DNA from: Erythrobacter donghaensis
Lineage (GTDB): Bacteria; Pseudomonadota; Alphaproteobacteria; Sphingomonadales; Sphingomonadaceae
Assembly (NCBI RefSeq): GCF_002155425.1
Contig: NZ_MUYG01000010.1
Location: 1-64,000 of the forward strand
DNA: 64,000 bases
Direction: 5' to 3'
Under the pieces are notes generated by a model, which saw nothing but the letters and a program-made list of their open reading frames with translations, made no database searches and was not told where the DNA came from. Position 1 is the first letter of the stretch. Every line of letters begins with the position of its first letter. The position numbers and the translations under genes are program-made. Below are positions 26,537 through 36,008 of the stretch, one piece after another.

Positions 26537-27847
26537 TCAGATTGCCGAGCTGAACTGGCGCGGGGCCGCAGCGCGGTAGGCGTCGAACACCGCAGCGATG
26601 CCGCGCGCATAGGGCAATCCGCCGGGCAGGATGGCGAGGCGCTCGCCGCTAAGTCCGGCGAGGCCGGCGGCGATGAAGGGGGCGATCCGATCCTCGGCCT
26701 CGGCCAGCAGGTCGGGCGCTAGGCGGGCCTCGCCATGGCACAGCAGCGCCTCGATCACCGCGCCGCGCGCCAGATCATCGGGCGAGCGGGCGATGCCGTG
26801 GTTGGCGCTCAGCCGCCCCTCGGCGGAAAGCTGGCGATAGCGGCCGGTGTGCTTCTCGTTTTGCGCGATAAGACCGGGAAAGCCGCTGATCGCGCTTGCG
26901 CCCATGCCGATCAGCACTTCGGCGGGATCGTCGGTGAAGCCCTGGAAATTGCGCCGCAACCGCCCTTCGCGGGTGGCGCGCGCCATGGGATCGTGCGGCA
27001 AGGCGAAGTGATCGAAGCCGATCGCGTCATAGCCTTTCGCCGTCAGCCGGGCATGGGCCTCCGCCGCCATGGAAAAGCGCGCTTCGGCGCCCGGCAGCGC
27101 AGCCTCGGGGATCATCGTCTGGCGCGGCACCAGATGCGGGACATGGGCATAGCCGAACACCGCCACCCGGTCCGCACCGAGCGTCGCGGTCATCTCGAGA
27201 CTGTCGGCGAGGTCGACCATGGTCTGGTGCGGCAGGCCATACATCAGATCGAAATTGAGCGAGGTCACCCCGGCGCTGCGCAGCCAGTCGACGCTGCGGC
27301 AGATCATCGCGGTGGGCTGTTCGCGCCCGATCGCCTTCTGGCAGTGCGGCGCGAAGGTCTGCACCCCCATGCTCGCGCGGGTGACGCCGATGCTGCCGAG
27401 CACCCGGCTCCATTCGGCGGTGAGGCTGCGCGGGTCGAGCTCGATCGACCATTCGGGCGCGTGGAGCGGGAAGTGGGCGTGGAGCGCATCGACCAGGGCG
27501 AGGAAGTCACCCGTCTCGATGGCATTGGGGCTGCCCCCGCCAAAGGCGATGCGCCGCACAAGGGCACCGGCGGGCAGCAGGCTGGCAACGGTCGCCAGCT
27601 CCTGATGCAGCGCGGCGAGATAGCTCTCCACCCGCGCGCGCTTGCCCGATTTGCCGGTGTTGCAGCCGCAATAGAAGCAGATCTGCTCGCAGAAGGGGAT
27701 GTGGAGATAAAGCGAGATATCGCCCGTCGCCCCGGCGATCGCCTGCTCGATGGTGCCTTCGGCCAGCGGGCCGAAATCGGCGGCGGTGGGGTAGCTGGTG
27801 TAACGCGGCACCGGCTTGGCGAGGAGGTTGGGGTGATAGGTCCACAT
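26537..27847 (-). CDS. hemN: Oxygen-independent coproporphyrinogen III dehydrogenase
   Basis: 436 residues of a radical-SAM enzyme that converts coproporphyrinogen III to protoporphyrinogen IX without oxygen, in the cytoplasm. The 4Fe-4S motif is Cys53-x3-Cys57-x2-Cys60 (PFCEQICFYCGC). N-terminal PRYTSYPTA and later GVQTF are HemN hallmarks. The start MWTYHP is the first plausible one; the longer frame overlaps the upstream gene. An FNR-like site lies 35 bases before the start codon, consistent with low-oxygen induction alongside the cbb3 genes, which need haem. Confidence 0.95.
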   Translation of the reverse strand: MWTYHPNLLAKPVPRYTSYPTAADFGPLAEGTIEQAIAGATGDISLYLHIPFCEQICFYCGCNTGKSGKRARVESYLAALHQELATVASLLPAGALVRRIAFGGGSPNAIETGDFLALVDALHAHFPLHAPEWSIELDPRSLTAEWSRVLGSIGVTRASMGVQTFAPHCQKAIGREQPTAMICRSVDWLRSAGVTSLNFDLMYGLPHQTMVDLADSLEMTATLGADRVAVFGYAHVPHLVPRQTMIPEAALPGAEARFSMAAEAHARLTAKGYDAIGFDHFALPHDPMARATREGRLRRNFQGFTDDPAEVLIGMGASAISGFPGLIAQNEKHTGRYRQLSAEGRLSANHGIARSPDDLARGAVIEALLCHGEARLAPDLLAEAEDRIAPFIAAGLAGLSGERLAILPGGLPYARGIAAVFDAYRAAAPRQFSSAI

Positions 27848-27881
27848 GAGGCGCTTAGAGAGCCTCGGGTGCCGCCCGTCT

Positions 27882-27895
27882 TTGCGCCAGATCAA
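27882..27895 (-). promoter_or_regulatory. FNR-like site upstream of hemN
   Basis: On the minus strand the site reads TTGATCTGGCGCAA. The left half-site is perfect and the right half matches three of five positions (CGCAA versus ATCAA) of the FNR consensus TTGAT-N4-ATCAA. It sits 35 bases before the hemN ATG and overlaps the stop of the preceding small gene. It is weaker than the two perfect boxes in this window. Confidence 0.55.
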
Positions 27896-28119
27896 TTCGT
27901 CCGTTTCGGACGCGAAGGATCGGACTTTTCGCGGCAGGTTCCGGCATGGCAGGCCTTGGGATGACAAGGCGCATCCTCGGGCGGGCTGCCGTCGCCGAGC
28001 GGAATCGTGATCGTGCCGCCATTGCACAGCCGCGCGGTGATCGTCCGCGCCTCGGCGGGGAGCGGGCCCACCAGCACTGGCACCAGCGCAGCGAGCGCAA
28101 GAAGTAGGGCGCGGTTCAT
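27892..28119 (-). CDS. Small exported cysteine-containing protein at the end of the cco cluster
   Basis: 75 residues. An N-terminal signal peptide (about 1-24, LLLALAALVPVLVGPLPAEA) is followed by a short mature part with three cysteines in DAPCHPKACHAGTC, and one earlier Cys (LCNGG). Its ATG overlaps the ccoS stop by four bases (ATGA), so it is translated from the cco operon. The CHPKACHAGTC stretch could bind a metal such as copper, but it is not a haem CXXCH motif. Family not recognised. The position suggests a role in cbb3 oxidase assembly or copper handling (inference). Confidence 0.7.
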   Translation of the reverse strand: MNRALLLALAALVPVLVGPLPAEARTITARLCNGGTITIPLGDGSPPEDAPCHPKACHAGTCREKSDPSRPKRTN

Positions 28120-28265
28120 GCCTCGTCCTCCTCGTCGATCAGAATGCGGTGCGCTGCGCCGTCCATGTCGTCATACTGGCCGTCCTTCATCGACCAGAAG
28201 AACGCCGCCAGCCCGAGCAGGCCCATGCCCAGCGCGATGGGGATGAGGATCGCAAGGCCGGTCAT
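28116..28265 (-). CDS. ccoS: Cbb3-type oxidase assembly protein CcoS
   Basis: 49 residues: one membrane helix (about 4-24, ILIPIALGMGLLGLAAFFWS) followed by the acidic tail typical of CcoS (KDGQYDDMDG...IDEEDEA). CcoS is needed for cofactor insertion into CcoN. It overlaps the ccoI stop at one end and the next small gene's start at the other by four bases each, showing a translationally coupled operon. Confidence 0.92.
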   Translation of the reverse strand: MTGLAILIPIALGMGLLGLAAFFWSMKDGQYDDMDGAAHRILIDEEDEA

Positions 28266-30382
28266 GGGTTCGCACTCCGCGCGAGCCGCAGCGAATTGGC
28301 GACCACCACCAGCGAACTCACCGACATGGCGACGGCGGCCACCAGCGGCGTGACGAGCCCTAACAGCGCCAGCGGCACAGCGAGCAGGTTGTAGAGGATC
28401 GAAAAGCCGAAATTCTCGCGCACGATCCGCATCGTGCGGCGGGCGACGCGCACTGCGAGCGCGACCGGCATCAACCCCTCGCCGATGAACACCGCGTCGG
28501 CGGCCTGCTGGCTGGCGTCGGACGCAGTGCCCGGCGCGATCGAGGCGTGGGCGGCGGCCAGCGCAGGGCCATCGTTCAGGCCATCGCCCACCATCAGCGG
28601 GCGGCGACCTTGCGCCTTCAGCGCTTCCAGCATCGCGAGTTTGGCCTGCGGGCTGGCCTCGGCCTGCGCTGTAAGCCCCAGCGCCTGCGCCACTGCCGCG
28701 ACCGGCGCGGCGCGGTCGCCGGAGAGGATGCTGGCCGCGATCCCCTCCTGTGCGAGCACGGCAAGCGTCGCGGCGGCATCGGCGCGCAGGGGGTCAGCGA
28801 AGGTGATGGTCTGGCGGGCGTCCCCGATCCGCAGGGTGGTGGCGAGCGCCGCGCTTGCCTCTGCGGGCCGCTCCAGCGCCACCTCGACCCCCTGCCAGCG
28901 CCCGGTCAGCCCCGCGCCGCTCACCTCGCGAAGGTCATCGATGGCGGCCGGCGTCACCCCCCCACGCAGCAGCGCGGCGGCAAGGCCCCGGCTCAGCGGA
29001 TGGCGGCTGGTCTGGGCGAGGCCGAGCGCGACGGCGCGTGCCTCCGGGTCGAGCCCGCTCACATCGGCGCGCGGTTCGCCGAGGGTCAGTGTGCCCGTCT
29101 TGTCGAACAGCGCGACATCGCATTCGGCGAGGCGTTCCAGCGCGCTGCCGTCCTTCACCAGCAGGCCCCGGCGCAGCAGCGCGCCGCTCGCCACCACCTG
29201 CGCGGCGGGCACCGCGAGGCCCATCGCGCAGGGGCAGGTGATGATCAGCACGGCAATCGCGATGGTAAGCGAAGTATGCCACCCCGCGCCCGCGATCATC
29301 CATCCGGCAAAGGCGATCAGCGCCAGCGTGTGCACCACCGGGGCATAAAGGCGGCTCGCGCGGTCGGCGATGCGGACATAGTGGCTGCGCGATTGCCCCG
29401 CCTCGTCCATCAGCCGGGCGATTTCGGCGAGGGCCGTGTCCTCGGCCACACGGGTGAGGCGCACCCGGATCGGGGCCGACAGGTTGATCGCCCCAGCGTG
29501 CACGACCGCCCCCGGCCCGACCGGTTCGGGCGCGCTTTCGCCGGTGAGCATGGCATTGTCGAGCGCGCTCGTGCCCTCCACCACCTCGCCATCGGCGGCG
29601 AGCGCCTCTCCGGCCGCGACCAGCACCATCATGCCGGGGTCGAGGTCTCTTGCTGCCACCCGGCGCGTGGAGCCATCGGGCGCAATCACGCTGGCGCTCT
29701 TGCCCATCCGCCCGAGCAGCGCGCCGATCCCGGCGCGTGTGCGGGTGCGCATCTCGGCATCCAGCGCGCGTCCGGCGAGCAGGAAGAACAGCAGCATCAC
29801 GGCAGAATCGAAAAAGGCGTGCGCGCCGCCGGTGATGGTCTCGTAGAGGCTGAGGCCCGTCGCCAGCAGCACGCCGATACTGATCGGCACATCCATGTTG
29901 GTGCGCCGGTGCTTGAGCGCCATCCATGCACTGGCGAAGAAGGGCCGGCCCGCATAGGCGATCACCGGCAGCGCGATCAGCGCCGACAGCCAGTGGAACA
30001 GCTCGCGCGTTGCCCCGTCCGCGCCCGACCAGACGCTGACCGAGAGCAGCATGACATTCATCATGCCGAAGCCCGCCACGCCGAGCGCGCGATTGAGGGT
30101 TTTGCGTTCCTTGCTGTCGTCACCCAGCGAATTATCCGCGACCGGCTGCGCCTCGAAGCCGAGGTTCAGCAGCGCGGCGGTCAGCGCGTCCTCGCCCAGC
30201 GCGGGATCGTGACGGATCGCGACGCGCTTGGCCGAAAAGTTCGCCCGCGCGGCGGCGATGCCGGGCAGCTTGGGCAATTCACGCTCGATCTTGCCGATGC
30301 ACCCGGCGCATTTCATGCCGGGCACGGTCAGCCGGGTGGTAGCGAGCGGGCGTTCCGCTTCGACGGCAACAGGGGCGTTCAC
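28262..30382 (-). CDS. ccoI: Copper-transporting P1B-type ATPase for cbb3 assembly
   Basis: 706 residues from a GTG that overlaps the ccoH stop (GTGA). The N-terminal heavy-metal-associated domain has GMKCAGC (Cys25, Cys28). Eight membrane helices follow, with the ion-path CPC motif (ITCPCAMGLAVP near 380), phosphorylation DKTGTLTLGEP near 425, and the hinge GDGLNDGPAL. CcoI/FixI exports copper across the inner membrane for the CuB site of CcoN. A C7 homopolymer lies within the gene (28957-28963). Confidence 0.95.
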   Translation of the reverse strand: MNAPVAVEAERPLATTRLTVPGMKCAGCIGKIERELPKLPGIAAARANFSAKRVAIRHDPALGEDALTAALLNLGFEAQPVADNSLGDDSKERKTLNRALGVAGFGMMNVMLLSVSVWSGADGATRELFHWLSALIALPVIAYAGRPFFASAWMALKHRRTNMDVPISIGVLLATGLSLYETITGGAHAFFDSAVMLLFFLLAGRALDAEMRTRTRAGIGALLGRMGKSASVIAPDGSTRRVAARDLDPGMMVLVAAGEALAADGEVVEGTSALDNAMLTGESAPEPVGPGAVVHAGAINLSAPIRVRLTRVAEDTALAEIARLMDEAGQSRSHYVRIADRASRLYAPVVHTLALIAFAGWMIAGAGWHTSLTIAIAVLIITCPCAMGLAVPAAQVVASGALLRRGLLVKDGSALERLAECDVALFDKTGTLTLGEPRADVSGLDPEARAVALGLAQTSRHPLSRGLAAALLRGGVTPAAIDDLREVSGAGLTGRWQGVEVALERPAEASAALATTLRIGDARQTITFADPLRADAAATLAVLAQEGIAASILSGDRAAPVAAVAQALGLTAQAEASPQAKLAMLEALKAQGRRPLMVGDGLNDGPALAAAHASIAPGTASDASQQAADAVFIGEGLMPVALAVRVARRTMRIVRENFGFSILYNLLAVPLALLGLVTPLVAAVAMSVSSLVVVANSLRLARSANP

Positions 30383-30837
30383 CGGAGTTCGGCCTCCCCG
30401 GCCCATTCCTGCGCGCCTGCGCGGATCGCGATGTGCAGCTGCCAGCGGCCCGGTGCGATCGCTTGGGTCGAGAGCCAACGGCCTTGACCTTCCGGCAGGA
30501 AACTGAGCGCAGCGGCCTCGCGCGCGCCGAGCGGGCGCTCGGCTGCGGCGGTGATGGCGGCGGCCTCGGGCACCGCGATGGTCTCGACCACCACGCGCCC
30601 ATCCGCGCGGCGATGCGGCACGGCCTGCCAGCCCAGCGCCTTCGAGGCCTCGGCCTTGGCGATCCAGCCGTTGTAGCTCTGGCTGGCGACATAGGAATTG
30701 TCGACCACCGTGCCGTGAAATCCGCCCACCGCGTTGTAGGCCATGAACAGGTTAACCGCGATCACCACGGCGAACCCGCCGACGAAGATGGCGGCCATGT
30801 GCCTGCCGGTGAAGGTGCTGGATTGGCTCGACATCAT
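30379..30837 (-). CDS. ccoH: Cbb3 oxidase assembly protein CcoH (FixH)
   Basis: 152 residues. One N-terminal membrane helix (about 15-38, HMAAIFVGGFAVVIAVNLFMAYNA) precedes a periplasmic FixH domain (about 40-150) with the family's YNGWIAKAEASKALGW stretch. FixH/CcoH stabilises the assembling cbb3 complex and works with the copper pump. Two adjacent ATGs are present; the first gives a four-base overlap with ccoG. The stop overlaps the ccoI GTG. Confidence 0.92.
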   Translation of the reverse strand: MMSSQSSTFTGRHMAAIFVGGFAVVIAVNLFMAYNAVGGFHGTVVDNSYVASQSYNGWIAKAEASKALGWQAVPHRRADGRVVVETIAVPEAAAITAAAERPLGAREAAALSFLPEGQGRWLSTQAIAPGRWQLHIAIRAGAQEWAGEAELR

Positions 30838-32381
30838 GGGTTCCCCGGCATGGCGAAGGTGGTTTCGGTGACATCCTGCTCGCGCTGTTCGTCGAGACTG
30901 GTGAGGCGGAAGGCGAAGGCGTTGGCGGTGACGCCGTCCGGCAGCAGGACATAGACGCGCAGCACCTCGGTCGCGTTGGCGGGCACGGTAACGACCTGCA
31001 CGCGCGCGGCGTTTTCCATGCTCACGCTCTCGGTCCACATCACCGCGCCTTGCGGCAACCCTTCGAGCGCGATTTCCATTGCGCGGGGGCGGGCTTCCAT
31101 GTTGCGCAGGCGCAGCGTGTAGGCGTTCCTGACCGAGCCGTCCTTCAGCAGCATGAAGGGCGGGTTGCGATCGGGTGAGACGGTGAGGTCGGTGTGGGTG
31201 CGGGTGCCGAGCGCGAAGAGCAGCCCTGCGCCCAGCCCGGCCCAGACGGTGAAATAGATCAAGGTGCGCGGGCGCAGCAGGGCTTTCCATGCCGGGGTCG
31301 GGGGCGCACCTGCAGCCTCGGCCTTGCACTGGTCGAGCGTGGCATAATCGATCAGCCCGCGCGGGCGGCCGACCTCTGCCATGACCTTGTCGCAGGCGTC
31401 GATGCACAGGCCGCAGGTGATGCAGCCGATCTGCTGGCCTTCGCGGATGTCGACCCCGGTGGGGCACACCGCGACGCACATGTTGCAGTCGATGCAGTCG
31501 CCATAGGCATCTGGGTTCTTCGCCGCCTTCTTGAGGCTGCCGCGCTGTTCGCCGCGCCAGTCCTTGTAGGTGACGATCAGGCTCTTTTCATCGAGCATCG
31601 CGGTCTGGATGCGCGGCCAGGGGCACATGTAGATGCACACCTGTTCGCGCATGAACCCGCCGAGCCAGAAGGTGGTGCCGGTGAGGATCGCGACCGTGGC
31701 ATAGGCGACCGGCGCGGCGTTGCCGGTCCAGAAGTCGCGGGTGAGCGTGGGGGCGTCGGCGAAATACATGATCCACGCGCCGCCGGTCCAGAAGGCGATT
31801 GCGAGATAGACCGCCCATTTGGCGCTGCGCCGCGCGATCTTGGACGCAGTCCACGGGGCCTTGTCCAAGCGGATGCGCGCGTTGCGGTCACCGTCGAAGA
31901 AGCGGTCGACGTGCTGGAACAGGTCGGTCCACACTGTCTGCGGGCAGGCATAGCCACACCACGCGCGGCCCACGGCTGAGGTGACGAGGAACAACCCGAT
32001 CCCCGCCATGATCAGCATCCCGGCGACAAAGTAGAACTCGTGCGGCCAGATCTCGATATCGAACATGTAGAAGCGGCGGTTGGCGAGATCGATCAGCACC
32101 GCCTGATCGGGCGCATAGGGCCCGCGATCCCAGCGGATCCATGGGGTGACATAGTAGATGCCCAGCGTCACGAGCATCACCAGCCACTTGAAGCGGCGGA
32201 AGGGCCCGTCGATCCGCTTGTTGTGGACCGTCTTGCCTTTCTCGTAGAGCGCGCTGCCCATGAAGCCCGCTTCGGGCTCGGGGGCGGGTTCTGGGGCGGC
32301 ATGCCCGAGCGCCTTGCCCCAGTCGCGCGCGCCGGAATCGGCGGGTGCGACGGGCGGGGCGGGGCGCTCGATCTCGTCCAT
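30834..32381 (-). CDS. ccoG: Cbb3 accessory iron-sulfur protein CcoG (RdxA/FixG)
   Basis: 515 residues. Several membrane helices occupy about 70-260, a double 4Fe-4S ferredoxin module lies near 290-330 (CIDCNMCVAVCPTG...CITCGLCIDACD), a further membrane helix near 375, and a C-terminal periplasmic beta-sandwich. CcoG is a membrane cupric reductase supporting copper delivery to cbb3 oxidase. I chose the ATG at 32381, one base after the ccoP stop, over an in-frame ATG 39 bases earlier that would overlap ccoP. Confidence 0.94.
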   Translation of the reverse strand: MDEIERPAPPVAPADSGARDWGKALGHAAPEPAPEPEAGFMGSALYEKGKTVHNKRIDGPFRRFKWLVMLVTLGIYYVTPWIRWDRGPYAPDQAVLIDLANRRFYMFDIEIWPHEFYFVAGMLIMAGIGLFLVTSAVGRAWCGYACPQTVWTDLFQHVDRFFDGDRNARIRLDKAPWTASKIARRSAKWAVYLAIAFWTGGAWIMYFADAPTLTRDFWTGNAAPVAYATVAILTGTTFWLGGFMREQVCIYMCPWPRIQTAMLDEKSLIVTYKDWRGEQRGSLKKAAKNPDAYGDCIDCNMCVAVCPTGVDIREGQQIGCITCGLCIDACDKVMAEVGRPRGLIDYATLDQCKAEAAGAPPTPAWKALLRPRTLIYFTVWAGLGAGLLFALGTRTHTDLTVSPDRNPPFMLLKDGSVRNAYTLRLRNMEARPRAMEIALEGLPQGAVMWTESVSMENAARVQVVTVPANATEVLRVYVLLPDGVTANAFAFRLTSLDEQREQDVTETTFAMPGNP

Positions 32382-32382
32382 G

Positions 32383-33309
32383 TCAGCCACCGGTGTTGGC
32401 CTTGGCTGCGGCGGCGACATCGCTCGCCGGATCGGCAGCGGGGGCGGGCGCGGGCTGCTGCCCGCCGCCGCGCGAGTGGACGTAAGCGGCGAGCATCTTG
32501 ATCGTCACCGGATCAAGCCTGCCCTGCCATGCGGGCATGACCCCGTGGCGGGGCGCAAGGATCTGCGCCTTCACCGCCGCCTCGGTGTCGCCGAACAGCC
32601 AGATCGCATCGCCCAGCGCAGGCGCGCCCATCGCCGAGGCACCTTCGCCGCCGGTGCCGTGGCAGGCAGCGCAATTGTCGGCGAAGAGCTGCGCGCCCGC
32701 CGCGCTCGAGCGGCCCTTGCCGCTCAGCGACAGGACATGGCCCGCCAGCGCGTCGACCTGCGCAGGCTCGAACATGCCCTGAAACGCCGGCATGTAGTTC
32801 GCCCGTGTGGCCTCGGCCCCTTCCCAGCGGATGCCGTGGGTCATGGTGTATTCGATGTCGGTCAGCGTGCCGCCCCAGATCCAGTCGTCGTCGTTGAGAT
32901 TGGGATATCCGGGCGATCCCGCCGCGCCCGCGCCGTGGCATTGCACGCAGTTGACCTTGAACGCCGCCGCGCCCCCGGCAATCGCAGCCTGCATCAGTTC
33001 GGGATCGGCGGGGAGCTTTTCGATATCGGTCGCGGCGATCCGTTCGACAACGCTCTGGCGGGCCATGTCGGCGGCGGTCATCTCATTGGCGAGATCGCCC
33101 CGGCTCGACCAGCCGAGCGTGCCCCTTGTGGCGCTCTCAACCATCGGCCAGGCGGGGTAGAGCACCACATAGACCGCTGCGAACAGGATCGTGGCATAGA
33201 AGGTGTAGAGCCACCAGCGCGGCAGGGGGGTGTTGAGCTCCTCGATCCCGTCCCATTCATGGCCGACGGTCTCGGTGCCGGTGGGCTCGTCAATTCGCTT
33301 ATTCGCCAT
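32383..33309 (-). CDS. ccoP: Cbb3 oxidase dihaem subunit CcoP
   Basis: 308 residues. A membrane helix near 34-53 anchors two periplasmic cytochrome c domains with haem motifs C121-VQC-H and C213-AAC-H. CcoP passes electrons from soluble cytochrome c or bc1 to CcoO/CcoN. The N-terminal EWDGIEELNTPLPRWW is the CcoP signature that binds the core. The C-terminal tail after about 285 is rich in Ala and Pro. It overlaps ccoQ by 11 bases. Confidence 0.96.
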   Translation of the reverse strand: MANKRIDEPTGTETVGHEWDGIEELNTPLPRWWLYTFYATILFAAVYVVLYPAWPMVESATRGTLGWSSRGDLANEMTAADMARQSVVERIAATDIEKLPADPELMQAAIAGGAAAFKVNCVQCHGAGAAGSPGYPNLNDDDWIWGGTLTDIEYTMTHGIRWEGAEATRANYMPAFQGMFEPAQVDALAGHVLSLSGKGRSSAAGAQLFADNCAACHGTGGEGASAMGAPALGDAIWLFGDTEAAVKAQILAPRHGVMPAWQGRLDPVTIKMLAAYVHSRGGGQQPAPAPAADPASDVAAAAKANTGG

Positions 33310-33463
33310 CGGTCTGGTCCTTGAAGATCGAGTGCTTGGCGGCGGCCACATGGGGCTTCGCGCCGGGGCGGAAGTGCCACAGGCACAGGGTCAGATAGAG
33401 CGCAGTGATCACCGCCAGCCCGTAGGAGTCGGCGAAGTGGCGCAGGGTTTCGTAAGCGGTCAT
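33299..33463 (-). CDS. ccoQ: Cbb3 oxidase small subunit CcoQ
   Basis: 54 residues: [13 protein letters not shown], one membrane helix (about 15-30, [16 protein letters not shown]), then a short basic tail typical of CcoQ ([20 protein letters not shown]). CcoQ stabilises CcoP in the complex. Its start overlaps the ccoO stop by four bases and its end overlaps ccoP by 11 bases, keeping the N-O-Q-P order. Confidence 0.9.
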   Translation of the reverse strand: MTAYETLRHFADSYGLAVITALYLTLCLWHFRPGAKPHVAAAKHSIFKDQTDGE

Positions 33464-34242
33464 CGGCCCTCACCCCCCTTGGTGAGCACTTCCTGCGCGG
33501 CAGCGCTGTTCACATCGACCAGCGTGCCGAGCATCTGGAGATAGGCGACCAGCGCATCCATCTCGGTCACGCGGGCGGGATCGCCGTCGAAGTCGCGGAT
33601 CTGCGCCTTGGGATAGCGCTCCGCCAGATCGCCCGCGTCGGCTTCTGGATCGGCCTGCGCCATCAGATCGGCCTCGGCCTGAGTGATGTCAGTGTCGGAA
33701 TAGGGCACGCCCACGCGGCGCAGCGCGGTCAGGTTCCCGGCCACATCCGCCACCTTCAGCGGCGTTTCGGCCAGAAAGCTGTATTTCGGCATGATGCTTT
33801 CAGGCACCACCGAGCGCGGCGACTTCAGGTGCTGTACGTGCCACGCATCCGAATAGCGCCCGCCGACGCGCGCGAGGTCAGGCCCGGTGCGCTTGCTGCC
33901 CCATTGGAAGGGGTGATCATACATGCTTTCCGCCGCGAGGCTGTAGTGGCCATAGCGTTCGACTTCGTCCCGGAAGGGCCGGATCATCTGGCTGTGGCAG
34001 GTGTAGCAGCCTTCGCGGATGTAGATGTCGCGCCCGGCCTGCTCGAGCGGGGTGTAGGGCCTCATGCCCTCGACCTTCTCGATCGTGTTGTCGATCCAGA
34101 ACAGCGGCGCGATCTCGACGATCCCGCCCACCGCCACCACCGCAAGGGTGGCGGCAGCCAGCAGGGTGACGTTCTTCTCGAGTTTCTTGTGGCTCTCGAA
34201 GACGCCAGAAGGCATGGGGGATTGGGGTGCATTCTTGCTCAT
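33460..34242 (-). CDS. ccoO: Cbb3 oxidase monohaem subunit CcoO
   Basis: 260 residues with one N-terminal membrane helix (about 25-48), then a periplasmic cytochrome c domain with C79-YTC-H in the family motif [15 protein letters not shown], and a distal Met in SIMPKY. CcoO hands electrons from CcoP to CcoN. It follows ccoN with 23 bases between stop and start. Confidence 0.96.
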   Translation of the reverse strand: MSKNAPQSPMPSGVFESHKKLEKNVTLLAAATLAVVAVGGIVEIAPLFWIDNTIEKVEGMRPYTPLEQAGRDIYIREGCYTCHSQMIRPFRDEVERYGHYSLAAESMYDHPFQWGSKRTGPDLARVGGRYSDAWHVQHLKSPRSVVPESIMPKYSFLAETPLKVADVAGNLTALRRVGVPYSDTDITQAEADLMAQADPEADAGDLAERYPKAQIRDFDGDPARVTEMDALVAYLQMLGTLVDVNSAAAQEVLTKGGEGR

Positions 34243-34265
34243 GGCTGTGGTTCCCTGATGAGCGC

Positions 34266-35933
34266 TTATTCGGCGGGTTCGGGGGCGAGCGGACGGGCGA
34301 GCGGCCGGTCATTTGCGGCATCGTGCGCGGTGTCGCCCATCGCGGCTTCGGCGCGCTGGTGACCGGCGATGGTCATCCAGATATTGTAGGCCATGATCAC
34401 CGCCCCGCTGAGATACATCAGCCCGCCGACAGCGCGCAGAATGTACATCGGGTGGAGCGCCGCGACCGTGTCGACGAAGCTGTTCACCAGGTAGCCGTCG
34501 GCACCATACTCACGCCACATCAGGCCCTGCGTGATCCCGGCGACCCACATCGAGGAGGCGTAGAAAACGATCCCCAGCGTCGCGAGCCAGAAGTGCCAGT
34601 TGATCATCCGCAGGCTGTAGAGCCGCTCCTTCTGCCACAGGCGCGGCACGAGGTAGTAGACACAGGCGAAGGTGATCATCCCGTTCCACCCCAGCGCGCC
34701 CGAGTGCACGTGGCCGATCGTCCAGTCGGTGTAGTGCGACAGCGAGTTCACCGCCTTGATGCTCATCAGCGGGCCTTCGAAGGTGCTCATCCCGTAGAAG
34801 GCGAGGCTGAGCACCATCATGCGGATGATCGGATCGGTGCGGACCTTGTCCCACGCGCCGTTGAGCGTCATCAGCCCGTTGATCATCCCGCCCCAGCTGG
34901 GCATCCACAGCATCACCGAGAAGACCATGCCCAGCGTCTGCGCCCAGTCGGGCAGGGCGGTGTAGTGGAGGTGGTGCGGGCCGGCCCAGATGTAGAGGAA
35001 GATCAGCGACCAGAAGTGGATGATCGACAGGCGGTAGGAATAGACCGGCCGCCCGGCCTGCTTGGGCACGAAGTAATACATCATCGCGAGGAAGCCCGCG
35101 GTGAGGAAGAAGCCCACGGCGTTGTGGCCATACCACCACTGGGTCAGCGCATCCTGCACGCCTGCGAAGGCGGAATAGCTCTTGGCCCCCAGCAGGCTCA
35201 CCGGCATGGCGAGATTGTTGACCACGTGCAGCATCGCGATGGTGACGATGAAGGCGAGGTAGAACCAGTTGGCGACATAGATGTGCGGTTCGTGCCGCCG
35301 CAGGATCGTGCCGACGAACACGGCGAGATAGGCGAGCCACACCACCGTCAGCCACAGGTCGACATACCATTCGGGCTCGGCATATTCCTTGCCCTGGCTG
35401 ATGCCGAGCAGGTAGCCGGTCGCGGCGAGCACGATGAACAGCTGGTAGCCCCAGAACACGAAGCGCGCCATGCCGGGAAAGGCCAGCGTGGTGCGGCAGG
35501 TGCGCTGGACGACGTAGAAGCTCGTCGCCAGCAGCGCGTTGCCCCCGAAGGCGAAGATCACCGCGCTGGTGTGCAGCGGACGCACCCGGCCGAAGTTCAG
35601 ATAGGGCTCGAGGTTCAACTCGGGAAAGGCCAGCTGCGCGGCGATGAACACGCCCGCGAGCAGCCCGGCGAGGCCCCAGAACATCGTCGCGATCACGCCC
35701 CAGCGGATCACGTCATCGTCATAGCGGCTCGGCCCGGGAGGCATTTTGAAGATGCTTTGGGCCTTCGCCAGCGGATCATAGCTGGTCGCCGTAGCGATGA
35801 TCAGGATTACCGCGACCAGCGCCACGATCCCCATGTGGATGGCAAATCCGCTGTCCGGCGTCAGCGCGATAGCGGCAATGCTGGCGAGCAGGACAAGCGC
35901 CCAGACCCCCAGCCGTCTTACGACTGCTTCCAT
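34266..35933 (-). CDS. ccoN: Cbb3 oxidase catalytic subunit CcoN
   Basis: 555 residues, about 14 membrane helices. It is the proton-pumping, high-affinity O2-reducing core with low-spin haem b and a haem b3-CuB site. Recognisable blocks are [17 protein letters not shown], the CuB region [13 protein letters not shown], and [14 protein letters not shown]. The usual C-terminal [10 protein letters not shown] is also present. A perfect FNR box ends 56 bases before the ATG, so expression is induced at low oxygen. Confidence 0.97.
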   Translation of the reverse strand: MEAVVRRLGVWALVLLASIAAIALTPDSGFAIHMGIVALVAVILIIATATSYDPLAKAQSIFKMPPGPSRYDDDVIRWGVIATMFWGLAGLLAGVFIAAQLAFPELNLEPYLNFGRVRPLHTSAVIFAFGGNALLATSFYVVQRTCRTTLAFPGMARFVFWGYQLFIVLAATGYLLGISQGKEYAEPEWYVDLWLTVVWLAYLAVFVGTILRRHEPHIYVANWFYLAFIVTIAMLHVVNNLAMPVSLLGAKSYSAFAGVQDALTQWWYGHNAVGFFLTAGFLAMMYYFVPKQAGRPVYSYRLSIIHFWSLIFLYIWAGPHHLHYTALPDWAQTLGMVFSVMLWMPSWGGMINGLMTLNGAWDKVRTDPIIRMMVLSLAFYGMSTFEGPLMSIKAVNSLSHYTDWTIGHVHSGALGWNGMITFACVYYLVPRLWQKERLYSLRMINWHFWLATLGIVFYASSMWVAGITQGLMWREYGADGYLVNSFVDTVAALHPMYILRAVGGLMYLSGAVIMAYNIWMTIAGHQRAEAAMGDTAHDAANDRPLARPLAPEPAE

Positions 35934-35988
35934 GTTGAATTATCCCTTCCGTCCACCCGCTCGCTAGCGGGCCTCGGCTTTGCAGTTG

Positions 35989-36002
35989 TTGATCCAGATC
36001 AA
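35989..36002 (-). promoter_or_regulatory. Perfect FNR box upstream of ccoN
   Basis: TTGATCCAGATCAA matches the FNR/FnrL consensus TTGAT-N4-ATCAA at all ten specified positions. It lies 56-69 bases before the ccoN start and just after the fnrL stop. This placement fits a class II activating site for the cco operon. Confidence 0.92.
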
Positions 36003-36008
36003 ATTTGT

